Of a stretch of DNA of 5,363 bases, positions 1 to 5,275 are shown one piece after another (the stretch's first letter is position 1; each line of letters begins with the position of its first letter). The DNA lies in assembly GCA_022866585.1 (NCBI GenBank), contig JALHUP010000223.1:1-5363 (forward strand), given 5' to 3'. A model generated the notes under the pieces. That model ran no database searches. It was not told the DNA's origin and worked only from the letters and a program-made list of their open reading frames with translations. This DNA comes from Candidatus Zixiibacteriota bacterium (lineage in GTDB: Bacteria; Zixibacteria; MSB-5A5; SM1-73). Made by a program: the position numbers and the translations under genes.

Positions 1-480
1 CCGGGCAAAGTTACCAGAGTAAAAAGCATTGAGATTGGTAAATTCAACATACCTGCTCCTGTAACCACTCTATCTTCATCTGAAAAGGGTGCATTCGCCA
101 GTGAAAAGATCGACGGTAATATTGGCGGCGGCATTCTCAAAAGGTTTACGGTCATCTTCGATTATCCCAACCAACGGATGATTCTGGAACCCAACGGTAA
201 TTTTGCCTATGAGGATGATTTCGACATGGCGGGCTTATGGTTGACAAAAGATAATGACACCACCCGGGTCGATTTTGTGGTCAAAGATTCACCGGCTGAT
301 AAGGCAGGAATAAAAGAGGATGATGTGGTGGTGAAGATAAATGGGCAATGGACTAAGGACCTTCTTTTGCGTGATATCCGCGAGACGTTGAGAGCAGGTC
401 AGGGCAAAAAGGTTGGCTTAATAATTAATTCAGAAGGGAAGGAAAAAAGTATAAAGCTTAAGCTAAAGAAGTTGATTTGA
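1..480 (+). CDS. Retropepsin-like aspartic protease with C-terminal PDZ domain (5' end missing)
   Basis: The frame is open from base 1 to the TGA at 478-480 (159 codons seen), so the gene starts left of the window; the internal ATG at 178 is not the start. Visible residues 37-60 (SEKIDGNIGGGILKRF, then a V-x-F-D-Y strand and LEPN) match the closing part of the retropepsin-like fold found in bacterial Asp_protease_2/gag-asp families, where an IDGxxGxxxL segment is followed by an FDY-type strand. The catalytic DTG would lie upstream and cannot be checked. Residues about 76-157 form a PDZ domain: GLWL (78-81) is the probable carboxylate-binding loop, and SPADKAGIKEDDVVVKINGQ (97-116) is the classic helix-strand segment. 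Such protease-PDZ proteins are usually exported or membrane-anchored, with the PDZ domain binding peptide C-termini. That location is inferred, because the N-terminus is absent. No partner gene is visible, and the stop is followed ten bases later by a hairpin without a T-run. Confidence 0.85.
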   Translation, partial: PGKVTRVKSIEIGKFNIPAPVTTLSSSEKGAFASEKIDGNIGGGILKRFTVIFDYPNQRMILEPNGNFAYEDDFDMAGLWLTKDNDTTRVDFVVKDSPADKAGIKEDDVVVKINGQWTKDLLLRDIRETLRAGQGKKVGLIINSEGKEKSIKLKLKKLI

Positions 481-489
481 TCATCTACT

Positions 490-515
490 GGTCGGGGGTT
501 GGGGAACCCCCGACC
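490..515. repeat. Perfect 11-bp hairpin after the protease gene
   Basis: The arms GGTCGGGGGTT (490-500) and AACCCCCGACC (505-515) pair perfectly around a GGGG loop. The hairpin starts ten bases after the protease stop. It could help end or stabilise that transcript, but what follows is AAAATTG rather than a T-run, so it is not a standard intrinsic terminator in either direction. It resembles a dispersed intergenic palindrome. No second copy is present in this window. Confidence 0.75.
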
Positions 516-538
516 AAAATTGTCTAAAGGGGAAATTC

Positions 539-587
539 CCTTTGGTTCGTCACGGACGCCTTCGTCCGTTCTCCCGCCAAAGGCGGA
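539..587. repeat. GGACG/CGTCC palindrome module with second small hairpin
   Basis: ACGGACG (552-558) and CGTCCGT (563-569) form a 7-bp stem with loop CCTT. CCGCC (574-578) and GGCGG (582-586) form a 5-bp stem with loop AAA. An alternative pairing GTCCG (565-569 region) with CGGAC (583-587) would swap the fold. The module opens with CCTTTGGTTCG (539-549), an 11-mer found again at 2452-2462 in another gap. The GACG/CGTC core recurs at 4866-4886 and 5044-5055. These features fit a dispersed, non-coding repeat family; its function is unknown. Confidence 0.65.
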
Positions 588-743
588 CACCTGAATCTCA
601 TTTCCGTCTTTACCTCTACAATAATCTTTTGTCTGACTGAGTTGTTTCCGAACTGGTAATAAAATACCTGAAGACTATTAACTGCTTTTGCAATCTGACG
701 ATATAAATAATAAAGCCAAACCTTTAAATGGGGGGAACAGAAC

Positions 744-2393
744 ATGTCAAGGGACACAGTTAAACTGCTCCGGAAAACACCCATCTTCTCATTTCTGGAT
801 CCCAACAGCTTAACCAAAATCTCGGAACTCTTCAAAGAAGAAACATATACTTCTGGACATGTTTTCTTTAGAGATGATACGGTCAATGACATACTCTATA
901 TAATCAAGCACGGCGCGGTGAAGATTGTTAAAACTGGCAAAAGCGGCGAAGGGAAGTTGAGTTTTATACTGAGAAGAGAAGGTGATTTCTTTGGTGAAAC
1001 GGCTCTAATTGAAGAGACGTCACCGCTGGAGACAGCTCAAGCCATAAAAAATACCAATGTCCTGCAACTTTCCAGGTCGGATTTCCTAACCATAGTAAGT
1101 AGTTATCCCTTTGTTGCCTTTCAAATCATGAAGGCTTTGACCTCGCGCTTAAGGCAATCTTATCTGGGGCTAATAGAGGAACTTGGAGAGAAAGATGAAC
1201 AGTTGGAAAAAGCTTGCGCCAAACCAAAATCCTCTACGGATGCAGAAGGGAAGGGGATCCGACCCAAAGAAGGGGAAGCCTCCTTTTTTGATGAAATGAT
1301 TTCTGCTTTTCCCTTTTCCATCGTCGCCACCAGGGAGGATGGCACGATTTTCATTTTTAACCAATCTGCAGAAAAAGAGTATGGCTATTCCTCAGAGGAA
1401 GCTTTGGGAAAAGGCATAAACTTGCTCAAAGGAGAACCAAACCTGTTAAATCTTGACGAGCTAATTAAACAGTCGCTTGAAGACAAAGGTGTATGGAAGG
1501 GTGAAATAATAGCGAAAAGGAAAAACGGCGAACGTTTTGTATCTGAGACTGCAGTCCACAAAATTGCTGACCCCAAAAGCACCGGAACCGCCATCCTGTG
1601 GGTGGGAAGAGACATCACGCCGGAACGTGGTCTTGCCAGAGAATCGTCGGAGAAGGATAGATGGTTCAATACCACAGAGAAGATAAGAGAGGTAGTGTTG
1701 GAATTTAGCGATCTGGCGCAGATTTTGTCTGAAAATCTTGATCTTTTAACCCATAAAGCAAAGGTGTCCGATTTTTCGCAATCAGAAACAGGAATAAAGG
1801 CCATGAAGGATGCCCTCGATGGCCTAAACGGAATGATCCTTCGCTTCACCAGTTACCCTCCACCAGAAAGCGACAAAGAACCCACAGACCCTGCAAATTT
1901 CATCGAGAAAGAGTTACTTTTTCTAAGACGACAAAAGAGATTTGAGGGTATTGAATTTATGACCAAGTATGATAGGAATCTGCCTCTCATAGATATTGAC
2001 CAGCGTCAGATGAGGCGACTGTTGACCGATCTTTTGGATAATGCCACTTTTGCTCTGAGTTCGGTTTCTGACCGAGAGAAAACAATTAGCATAGAAGTAA
2101 GATACTTAGCCAAAGACGGAGACATAGAAATCCAAATATTAGACACCGGGATAGGTATAAGCGAGGATGATTTGCCCAAGATTTTCAAGGAACATTTCAC
2201 CACTAAAGACAAAGGATTTGGATTTGGGTTATTTTCTGTTAAAAGAGCAGTAGAAAGTTACGGTGGGACTATTGAAGTTCAAAGCGTCGAGGGAGCATAT
2301 ACACTATTTACTATTAGATTTCCTGCAAAGAAGCAAGTATCAATTAAAGAAGAGAAAACTTCCTTGGAGATGATCCCTTCCCTTCAACACTAA
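744..2393 (+). CDS. CNBD-PAS-HATPase sensor protein, histidine-kinase-like with degenerate H-box
   Basis: A 549-residue protein with no signal peptide or membrane segment, so probably a cytosolic sensor. Domains in order: a cyclic-nucleotide-binding-type beta-barrel (about 10-130; GDFFGETALIEE at 80-91); a helical linker (130-155) and polar spacer; a PAS/PAC domain (about 181-296; ends LWVGRDIT); a two-helix DHp-like region (about 305-372); and a GHKL HATPase (about 385-528). In the HATPase the N-box is DLLDNA (N433), the G1 box DTGIG (D467), the F-box region HFTTK (484-488) and the G2 box GFGFGL (491-496), all intact. Against CAP, the phosphate-binding Arg falls at L95. Against PrsK/NtrB-type H-boxes (HDLKN), the phospho-acceptor His falls at L319 (LEFSD); the only His in the DHp region is H337. 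It may be a pseudokinase or use another acceptor (inference). The start follows GGGGGGAA at 8-nt spacing; a TATAAAT at 702-708 could be a -10, without a good -35. No response regulator is adjacent. Confidence 0.9.
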   Translation: MSRDTVKLLRKTPIFSFLDPNSLTKISELFKEETYTSGHVFFRDDTVNDILYIIKHGAVKIVKTGKSGEGKLSFILRREGDFFGETALIEETSPLETAQAIKNTNVLQLSRSDFLTIVSSYPFVAFQIMKALTSRLRQSYLGLIEELGEKDEQLEKACAKPKSSTDAEGKGIRPKEGEASFFDEMISAFPFSIVATREDGTIFIFNQSAEKEYGYSSEEALGKGINLLKGEPNLLNLDELIKQSLEDKGVWKGEIIAKRKNGERFVSETAVHKIADPKSTGTAILWVGRDITPERGLARESSEKDRWFNTTEKIREVVLEFSDLAQILSENLDLLTHKAKVSDFSQSETGIKAMKDALDGLNGMILRFTSYPPPESDKEPTDPANFIEKELLFLRRQKRFEGIEFMTKYDRNLPLIDIDQRQMRRLLTDLLDNATFALSSVSDREKTISIEVRYLAKDGDIEIQILDTGIGISEDDLPKIFKEHFTTKDKGFGFGLFSVKRAVESYGGTIEVQSVEGAYTLFTIRFPAKKQVSIKEEKTSLEMIPSLQH

Positions 2394-2435
2394 GTTTCAC
2401 TTTTTACACACTTCATCCTGAGACTCAGAAGAGTT

Positions 2436-2499
2436 GTCGGGTAGCTCTCCGCCTTTGGTTCGACTCCGCTCACCATAAATGGCGGGATCGCATCCCGAC
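2436..2499. repeat. Composite imperfect inverted repeat between convergent genes
   Basis: The outer arms are GTCGGG (2436-2441) and CCCGAC (2494-2499). The inner arms are CCGCC (2449-2453) and GGCGG (2481-2485), with GGT/ACC continuing inward. The apex region carries TTCGACTCCGCTCACC, a sequence I recognise as a recurring motif of intergenic repeats in unrelated bacteria. A competing local hairpin is GGGAT-CGC-ATCCC (2484-2496). It lies between the convergent sensor and lipoprotein genes, where it could slow read-through. There is no T-run on either side, so I do not call a terminator. The 11-mer at 2452-2462 repeats the one at 539-549. Confidence 0.6.
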
Positions 2500-2569
2500 C
2501 TACGGATCTCTATAGATTTCCTTAAACAGCGGTCAACTCAATTGTGGTTCCAGATGGGGTTTTAATTTT

Positions 2570-2863
2570 TTACCGCCTCCAATGACCCTCCATCCAAACC
2601 CAACCGTGGGGTCGTTTATCCCAGTGTCCGGGCACCCATTGTCCATGTGATTTCTTGACCCAGTGTCCCGGAACCCATACATATCGGTCATGTGACCACT
2701 TCCAGTGCCCGTCTATCCAGACTGCATGAGGACCAGGAGCGGGTGGTTTCACCTCTGCCTTGGGTGGTGGCGGAGATTCAGGAACATACACAGTCGCCGC
2801 ACATCCAAAAAGAAAAAAAGAGAGCACCAGGACGACACAAACGAATACCGCAATGTTTCTCAT
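2570..2863 (-). CDS. Small lipoprotein with four WxxGHW repeats (YXWGXW family)
   Basis: A 97-residue protein. Residues 1-20 are a lipoprotein signal peptide (Arg2, hydrophobic core, lipobox LFGC with Cys21). Ala at +2 rather than Asp favours the outer membrane by the Lol rule known from enterobacteria. A Pro-rich linker (28-45) leads to four tandem repeats: WIDGHW (49-54), WVPGHW (63-68), WVPGHW (76-81) and WMEGHW (90-95), spaced 13-14 residues apart and running to the C-terminus. This matches the WXXGXW/YXWGXW repeat family of small bacterial envelope proteins, whose molecular role is not established. The regular His and Trp suggest a surface for metal or ligand binding, which is speculation. 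The start is fixed by AGGAGG (2874 to 2869), five bases before the ATG. It is monocistronic; the nearest same-strand gene, the MFS carrier, ends about 285 bases upstream of its start. No clear promoter could be chosen. Confidence 0.85.
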   Translation of the reverse strand: MRNIAVFVCVVLVLSFFLFGCAATVYVPESPPPPKAEVKPPAPGPHAVWIDGHWKWSHDRYVWVPGHWVKKSHGQWVPGHWDKRPHGWVWMEGHWRR

Positions 2864-2950
2864 AAGTTCCTCCTTTTACTATGTCTTAAGATTTTTATGA
2901 TATCTTCGGTTTTTCTCGGGTCTCACTTTAACTCATTTTTTCTCTGACAC

Positions 2951-3030
2951 CTTGGGGAAGGATGACAATTCGTGTCCTATGGTTCAACCTCCTTCAGGAC
3001 AAATCCTTCGGCTTCGCTAACATGACAAGT
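2951..3030. repeat. Degenerate dispersed-repeat remnant
   Basis: No gene is seen here. TGTCCT (2973-2978) and AGGACA (2996-3001) can pair around a small GGTT-C-AACC inner stem. The phrases GGATGACA, CTTCAGGACA and CCTTCGGCTTCGCTAACATGACA have the wording of common 'CCTTCGGCTTCGC...GATGACA' intergenic repeats seen in many bacterial genomes. The copies are imperfect and I cannot set exact borders. Confidence 0.35.
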
Positions 3031-3039
3031 GGGGGTTTT

Positions 3040-3073
3040 CCCTCTCCTCTTAGGAGAGGGTCAGGGTGAGGTC
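3040..3073. repeat. GAGAGGGTCAGGGTGAGG-type palindromic repeat
   Basis: CCCTCTCCT (3040-3048) and AGGAGAGGG (3052-3060) form a perfect 9-bp stem with a 3-base loop. The right arm continues into TCAGGGTGAGG. I recognise this as a widespread intergenic repeat wording (CCTCACCCTGACCCTCTCC on the other strand). A second, diverged and larger copy lies at 4908-4984. The element abuts the 3' end of the ammonium-transporter-like remnant and supplies the stop codon of that frame. Confidence 0.7.
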
Positions 3074-3148
3074 ATTGACGCAGAATTGTCCATGCTTTGC
3101 TTCATCCACTCCGATAAGTTCGGTTTTTTCTTTCACTCTGAAAAGATT
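3050..3148 (-). pseudogene. Possible remnant of an ammonium transporter C-terminal tail
   Basis: On the minus strand, one frame just past the MFS stop reads INLFRVKEKTELIGVDEAKH followed by GQ. Proteins of the Amt/MEP family end with a conserved tail of the form RV-x4-E-[LI]-x-GLD-x3-HGE. Here R, V, E, L, G, V, D, H and G fall at the corresponding positions. After Gln-Phe the frame soon enters the repeat at 3040-3073 and stops at 3050-3052. No transporter body precedes it: the frame overlaps the MFS 3' end and has a stop near 3270. This would be a scrap of a lost gene or chance similarity. The call rests on a short motif recognised by eye. Confidence 0.25.
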
Positions 3149-4620
3149 TATCTCAAATTCTCTTTTCTCGCTGGCACTGGATAACCTAAAACTCCCAAAC
3201 CGCCCTCTATTTTTTCCCAAATTTTTGTTCCCCCCGGGAATTTTTTCCCAAAATAATATCCTAAGTCACTTACCATCTGGGTAACAGGTTTGCTTTTTGG
3301 TTCCACTATCTTCCCTAAAACATACAATCCCCAAAATCTTCCCAGGGCGGAAAGGAGAAATAAAACATGGAAATTTACCAAGGTCTGTCCGTAGATCTGC
3401 CATTTGAAGAAAGATAGTTGATTGGCAATTATTCCTCCGATAAATGATGCCAAAAAAGTGAACAGCCCATTTACAAAGTAAGTGGAAGCCAAAAAATATG
3501 GTCTCCCCTCTCGCGGAGAAATCTGGAGAATTATGGTAAAGATGGCTAAGTTAAATCCGGTCCAAAAGATTCCACCCATCAAAGCATCCACCCACAGCAG
3601 AAAATAATTTTGGGGAGTGACGAAAAACCATAAGTAAGGGATGAAGAGTATGAAAATGAGGTTGAATTTTAAAACCGGTTTGCACCCGTAGCGATCGATC
3701 ATCTTGCCCCAAAACGGCTGAGAGATTAAGCTAACTGTTCCGCTCACGACGGAAAAAAGAGAAATCAGGTAGTAATCTAAATGGAGATTCCTAAGCATAT
3801 GCGCTCCCCAAAACGGTGCAGAAATACCTACAGTTAAAGACCACCAGACAAAAAAACGGATTAGCTTCAGGTAAGTTTTGTCTTTGAACGGAATCAATAA
3901 ATCCTTGAATCCGGCTTTATTCGAAAAGCGATGGAAAAAAGGCTCTGGCTGAAAATAAAGCAAAAGACCGGCAAAAAGTGCCGCAACTGTTCCAATAGAG
4001 AATATCAACGCAAATCCTAACACGGACGGATTGGTGAAATTGGAAAAGTCAAGTAGCCTGAAGCTGATTTGGTTTGGTTTTAAACTTTTATAGTAGTCAA
4101 TTAATTTTGCTCCTCCGAAATAAACTAAGATGGTAACCACTTGCAGAAGGGTATTTCTGATTCCAAAATAACGCCCCCGAATCCTTTCTGGAACCAAGTC
4201 TGCCATCCAGGAAAGCCAGGAAACTGTGGTGAAATTATTTACAAGCGCACTTACGGCAATAACAAGAAGGAACAAAGAAATTTTATAATTTTTGTCCGCA
4301 GGATCCGGGTGACTTAAAAAAATAAAGGGAAGAAAAACTAAAAAAATCCAGATTCCTCGAAAAAAAACCGAACCAGTCAAAGTAAAAGTTTTTCTTTTTT
4401 TCAGATTCTGAACTAATAATGCCGCCAAAGGCTGAACCATCTGAGCCAGAAAGGGGAGGGCGGTTAAAAGCCCCAATTGAAAATCATTCACTCCTAACAT
4501 CAGAGCGTAGCCGATCAAAAAAACACCACTGGTCAGGGTCAAGTGAACAGTCGCAAAAGCCCCCTCCCAAACAGAGATTTTCAAACCTTTTCTAATTTGC
4601 TCAGGCGTTAGCTCAGCCAT
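3148..4620 (-). CDS. Major facilitator superfamily (MFS) transporter, 12 TM, substrate unknown
   Basis: A 490-residue inner-membrane carrier. I count twelve hydrophobic segments at about 19-41, 48-70, 83-104, 114-134, 153-175, 198-223, 255-275, 284-304, 317-334, 338-364, 376-400 and 411-436, with a cytosolic middle loop (224-254) and a charged tail (437-490). Family marks: WLSWMADLVPERIRGRYFGI (135-154) between TM4 and TM5, echoed in the second half by PREGRPYFLAS (369-379), and a motif-A-like GKMIDRYGCK (305-314) between TM8 and TM9. The D-L-V-P...RGRYFG-x-RN signature defines a group of uncharacterised bacterial MFS proteins, so secondary active transport is supported but the substrate is not. 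The ATG at 4620 follows AAAGGAAAG with the GGA core seven bases away. On the minus strand TTGATT-18-TAAATA upstream is a weak promoter candidate. The gene is divergent from the orphan start at 4687. A second frame stays open across the last 120 bases (see the ammonium-transporter-like remnant). Confidence 0.9.
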   Translation of the reverse strand: MAELTPEQIRKGLKISVWEGAFATVHLTLTSGVFLIGYALMLGVNDFQLGLLTALPFLAQMVQPLAALLVQNLKKRKTFTLTGSVFFRGIWIFLVFLPFIFLSHPDPADKNYKISLFLLVIAVSALVNNFTTVSWLSWMADLVPERIRGRYFGIRNTLLQVVTILVYFGGAKLIDYYKSLKPNQISFRLLDFSNFTNPSVLGFALIFSIGTVAALFAGLLLYFQPEPFFHRFSNKAGFKDLLIPFKDKTYLKLIRFFVWWSLTVGISAPFWGAHMLRNLHLDYYLISLFSVVSGTVSLISQPFWGKMIDRYGCKPVLKFNLIFILFIPYLWFFVTPQNYFLLWVDALMGGIFWTGFNLAIFTIILQISPREGRPYFLASTYFVNGLFTFLASFIGGIIANQLSFFKWQIYGQTLVNFHVLFLLSALGRFWGLYVLGKIVEPKSKPVTQMVSDLGYYFGKKFPGGTKIWEKIEGGLGVLGYPVPARKENLR

Positions 4621-4722
4621 CTGGCTTTCCTTTAATAATAATTGTTATATTTACGAAGAAAAACGAAAGAAAATCAAGGAGGAAAAATGACAACGGAGGT
4701 TGGTTCCTGGATGTTTAATGAG

Positions 4723-4745
4723 GTGTCAGAACCCTGTTCTGACAC
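4723..4745. repeat. Perfect 10-bp hairpin GTGTCAGAAC/GTTCTGACAC
   Basis: The arms GTGTCAGAAC (4723-4732) and GTTCTGACAC (4736-4745) pair perfectly around the loop CCT. It starts 36 bases after the orphan ATG. It shares the TGTCAGA core with the next hairpin 18 bases downstream, so the two look like members of one palindrome family placed in tandem. Confidence 0.8.
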
Positions 4746-4762
4746 GGAGGGAGCTGGGTTTT

Positions 4763-4812
4763 GCTGTCAGATCAGGGGATGCGTCCCGATAACTGGGGAC
4801 GCATCTGACAGC
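4763..4812. repeat. Long bulged 17-bp hairpin, possible terminator
   Basis: GCTGTCAGAT (4763-4772) plus GCGTCCC (4781-4787) pair with GGGACGC (4796-4802) plus ATCTGACAGC (4803-4812). The pairing is perfect apart from an eight-base bulge (4773-4780) on the left, with loop GATAACTG. The bulge ends in GGGGAT, so GAT can also pair in an alternative register. T-rich TCTTTAATCTTTT follows (4813-4825), so on the + strand the element might act as an intrinsic terminator, though the T-run is interrupted. It carries the TGTCAGA core of the preceding hairpin. Confidence 0.75.
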
Positions 4813-4865
4813 TCTTTAATCTTTTGCCCGTGGAGGGATTCATCCTGATCCCACTTCTGGCGTGA

Positions 4866-4886
4866 TAGCGGACGAGGCGTCCGTTA
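4866..4886. repeat. GGACG/CGTCC palindrome, second copy
   Basis: TAGCGGACG (4866-4874) pairs with CGTCCGTTA (4878-4886) around AGG, nine pairs with one G-T. Its core, CGGACG-AGG-CGTCCG, is close to the reverse complement of the core at 552-569 (ACGGACG-AAGG-CGTCCGT on that strand). The two are therefore probably copies of one family in opposite orientation. Confidence 0.65.
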
Positions 4887-4907
4887 GCAAGAAGACTAAG
4901 ACTATCC

Positions 4908-4984
4908 CCCTCACTCTAACCCTCTCTCACCAAGGGAGTGGGAGCTTTCCCCTCCCTTAATGGGAGGGGCCAGGGGAGGGTGAG
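4908..4984. repeat. Large purine/pyrimidine-rich inverted repeat (second CCCTCACC...GGGTGAG element)
   Basis: The outer arms CTCACTCT (4910-4917) and AGGGTGAG (4977-4984) pair over eight positions with one G-T. Inside, CCCCTCCC (4949-4956) and GGGAGGGG (4962-4969) form a perfect 8-bp stem with loop TTAAT. The wording CCCTCACTCTAACCCTCTC ... GGGGCCAGGGGAGGGTGAG is a diverged form of the common repeat also present at 3040-3073. It is non-coding, with no T-run after it. Confidence 0.7.
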
Positions 4985-5031
4985 ATAAACAAGCCCTCCC
5001 TTTTTTGATCTTGAGATTTTTTCCAAGCTCG

Positions 5032-5076
5032 GGCAAAAAGGCAGACGCCCCCGTCCGTGCATCCAGTGTTTTTGCC
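5032..5076. repeat. Inverted repeat GGCAAAAA/TTTTTGCC around a GACG-CCCC-CGTC hairpin
   Basis: GGCAAAAA (5032-5039) and TTTTTGCC (5069-5076) are perfect 8-bp arms. They enclose GACG (5044-5047) and CGTC (5052-5055) with loop CCCC. The inner part GCAGACGCCCCCGTCCGTGC resembles the other GGACG/CGTCC palindromes but has mismatches next to the core, so it is probably a decayed third copy. Confidence 0.55.
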
Positions 5077-5238
5077 ATCTTTAAAATCTTGGGGACACTA
5101 ATGTGGGTTGACCTTTTTGAATTATCCAGCTTTCTAAACTTTTACTTTTAATAAATCCTTTCTAACTTTCACTTGCTTAAAACGTATTGTGATGTAATTT
5201 ATGCTGTGCACCAATGGTTTCAATCCGAAATTTTTATC

Positions 5239-5266
5239 TTGACAATTTTTCGGTTTTGCTTAATAT
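5239..5266 (+). promoter_or_regulatory. Putative sigma-70-type promoter for the last gene
   Basis: A consensus -35 box TTGACA (5239-5244) is followed after 16 bases by TAATAT (5261-5266), a 4/6 match to the -10 consensus. Initiation would fall near 5272-5275, directly before the ATG at 5276. The -35 sits inside an imperfect dyad, CCGAAA (5225-5230) and TTTCGG (5248-5253), which could be an operator. Confidence 0.5.
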
Positions 5267-5275
5267 TTAAAGCCA

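Larger units (their letters stand above)
4687..4848 (+). pseudogene. Orphan translation start running into palindromes (53-codon ORF, doubtful)
   Basis: AAGGAGG (4676-4682), four bases before an ATG, is as good a ribosome site as any in the window. The reading frame gives 53 residues beginning MTTEVGSWMFNEVSEP and ending at TGA 4846-4848. From codon 13 on it reads straight through two strong hairpins (4723-4745, 4763-4812), and the peptide (four Cys, no recognisable domain) is determined mostly by those palindromes. I recognise no family. The likeliest reading is the preserved 5' end of a gene whose body was lost or displaced by repeats; a short leader peptide or chance are alternatives. Its start diverges from the MFS start 66 bases away. 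Confidence 0.3.
4621..5275. other. 655-base gene-poor gap rich in palindromes
   Basis: Apart from the doubtful 53-codon ORF, this stretch holds no gene I can support. Its left part (4621-4686) is the AT-rich divergent region upstream of the MFS gene. The middle (4723-5076) carries five palindromic elements with short spacers. The right part (5077-5275) is AT-rich, without coding signal, and ends in the TTGACA promoter. A minus-strand frame of 55 codons starting near 5079 exists, but most of it lies within repeats and it has no ribosome site. Confidence 0.6.

Noticed and set aside
490..515. The 11-bp hairpin as a Rho-independent terminator
   Set aside because: No T-run follows on either strand, so it is listed as a repeat/hairpin only.
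524..892. Minus-strand frame of 122 codons
   Set aside because: It overlaps the sensor gene start and reads through repeat DNA; the N-terminal half is antisense to a well-supported domain.
2452..2476. GGTTCGACTCC resembling a tRNA T-arm
   Set aside because: No acceptor stem, anticodon arm or D-arm can be built around it; it belongs to the composite palindromic repeat.
2705..2947. Plus-strand 80-codon frame across the lipoprotein gene
   Set aside because: It is antisense to the lipoprotein, has no domain and no ribosome site; the minus-strand gene has a lipobox, repeats and AGGAGG.
3110..3128. CCGA-TCGG followed by TTTTTT on the + strand as an intrinsic terminator
   Set aside because: The stem is only four pairs, and no + strand gene ends upstream of it within reach.
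4914..5079. Minus-strand 55-codon frame beginning MAKTLDARTGASAF
   Set aside because: About half of it is translated palindrome sequence, there is no ribosome site, and no family is recognised.
5214..5240. GTTTCAATCC, resembling the start of some CRISPR repeats
   Set aside because: It occurs once; there are no regularly spaced copies and no cas gene.
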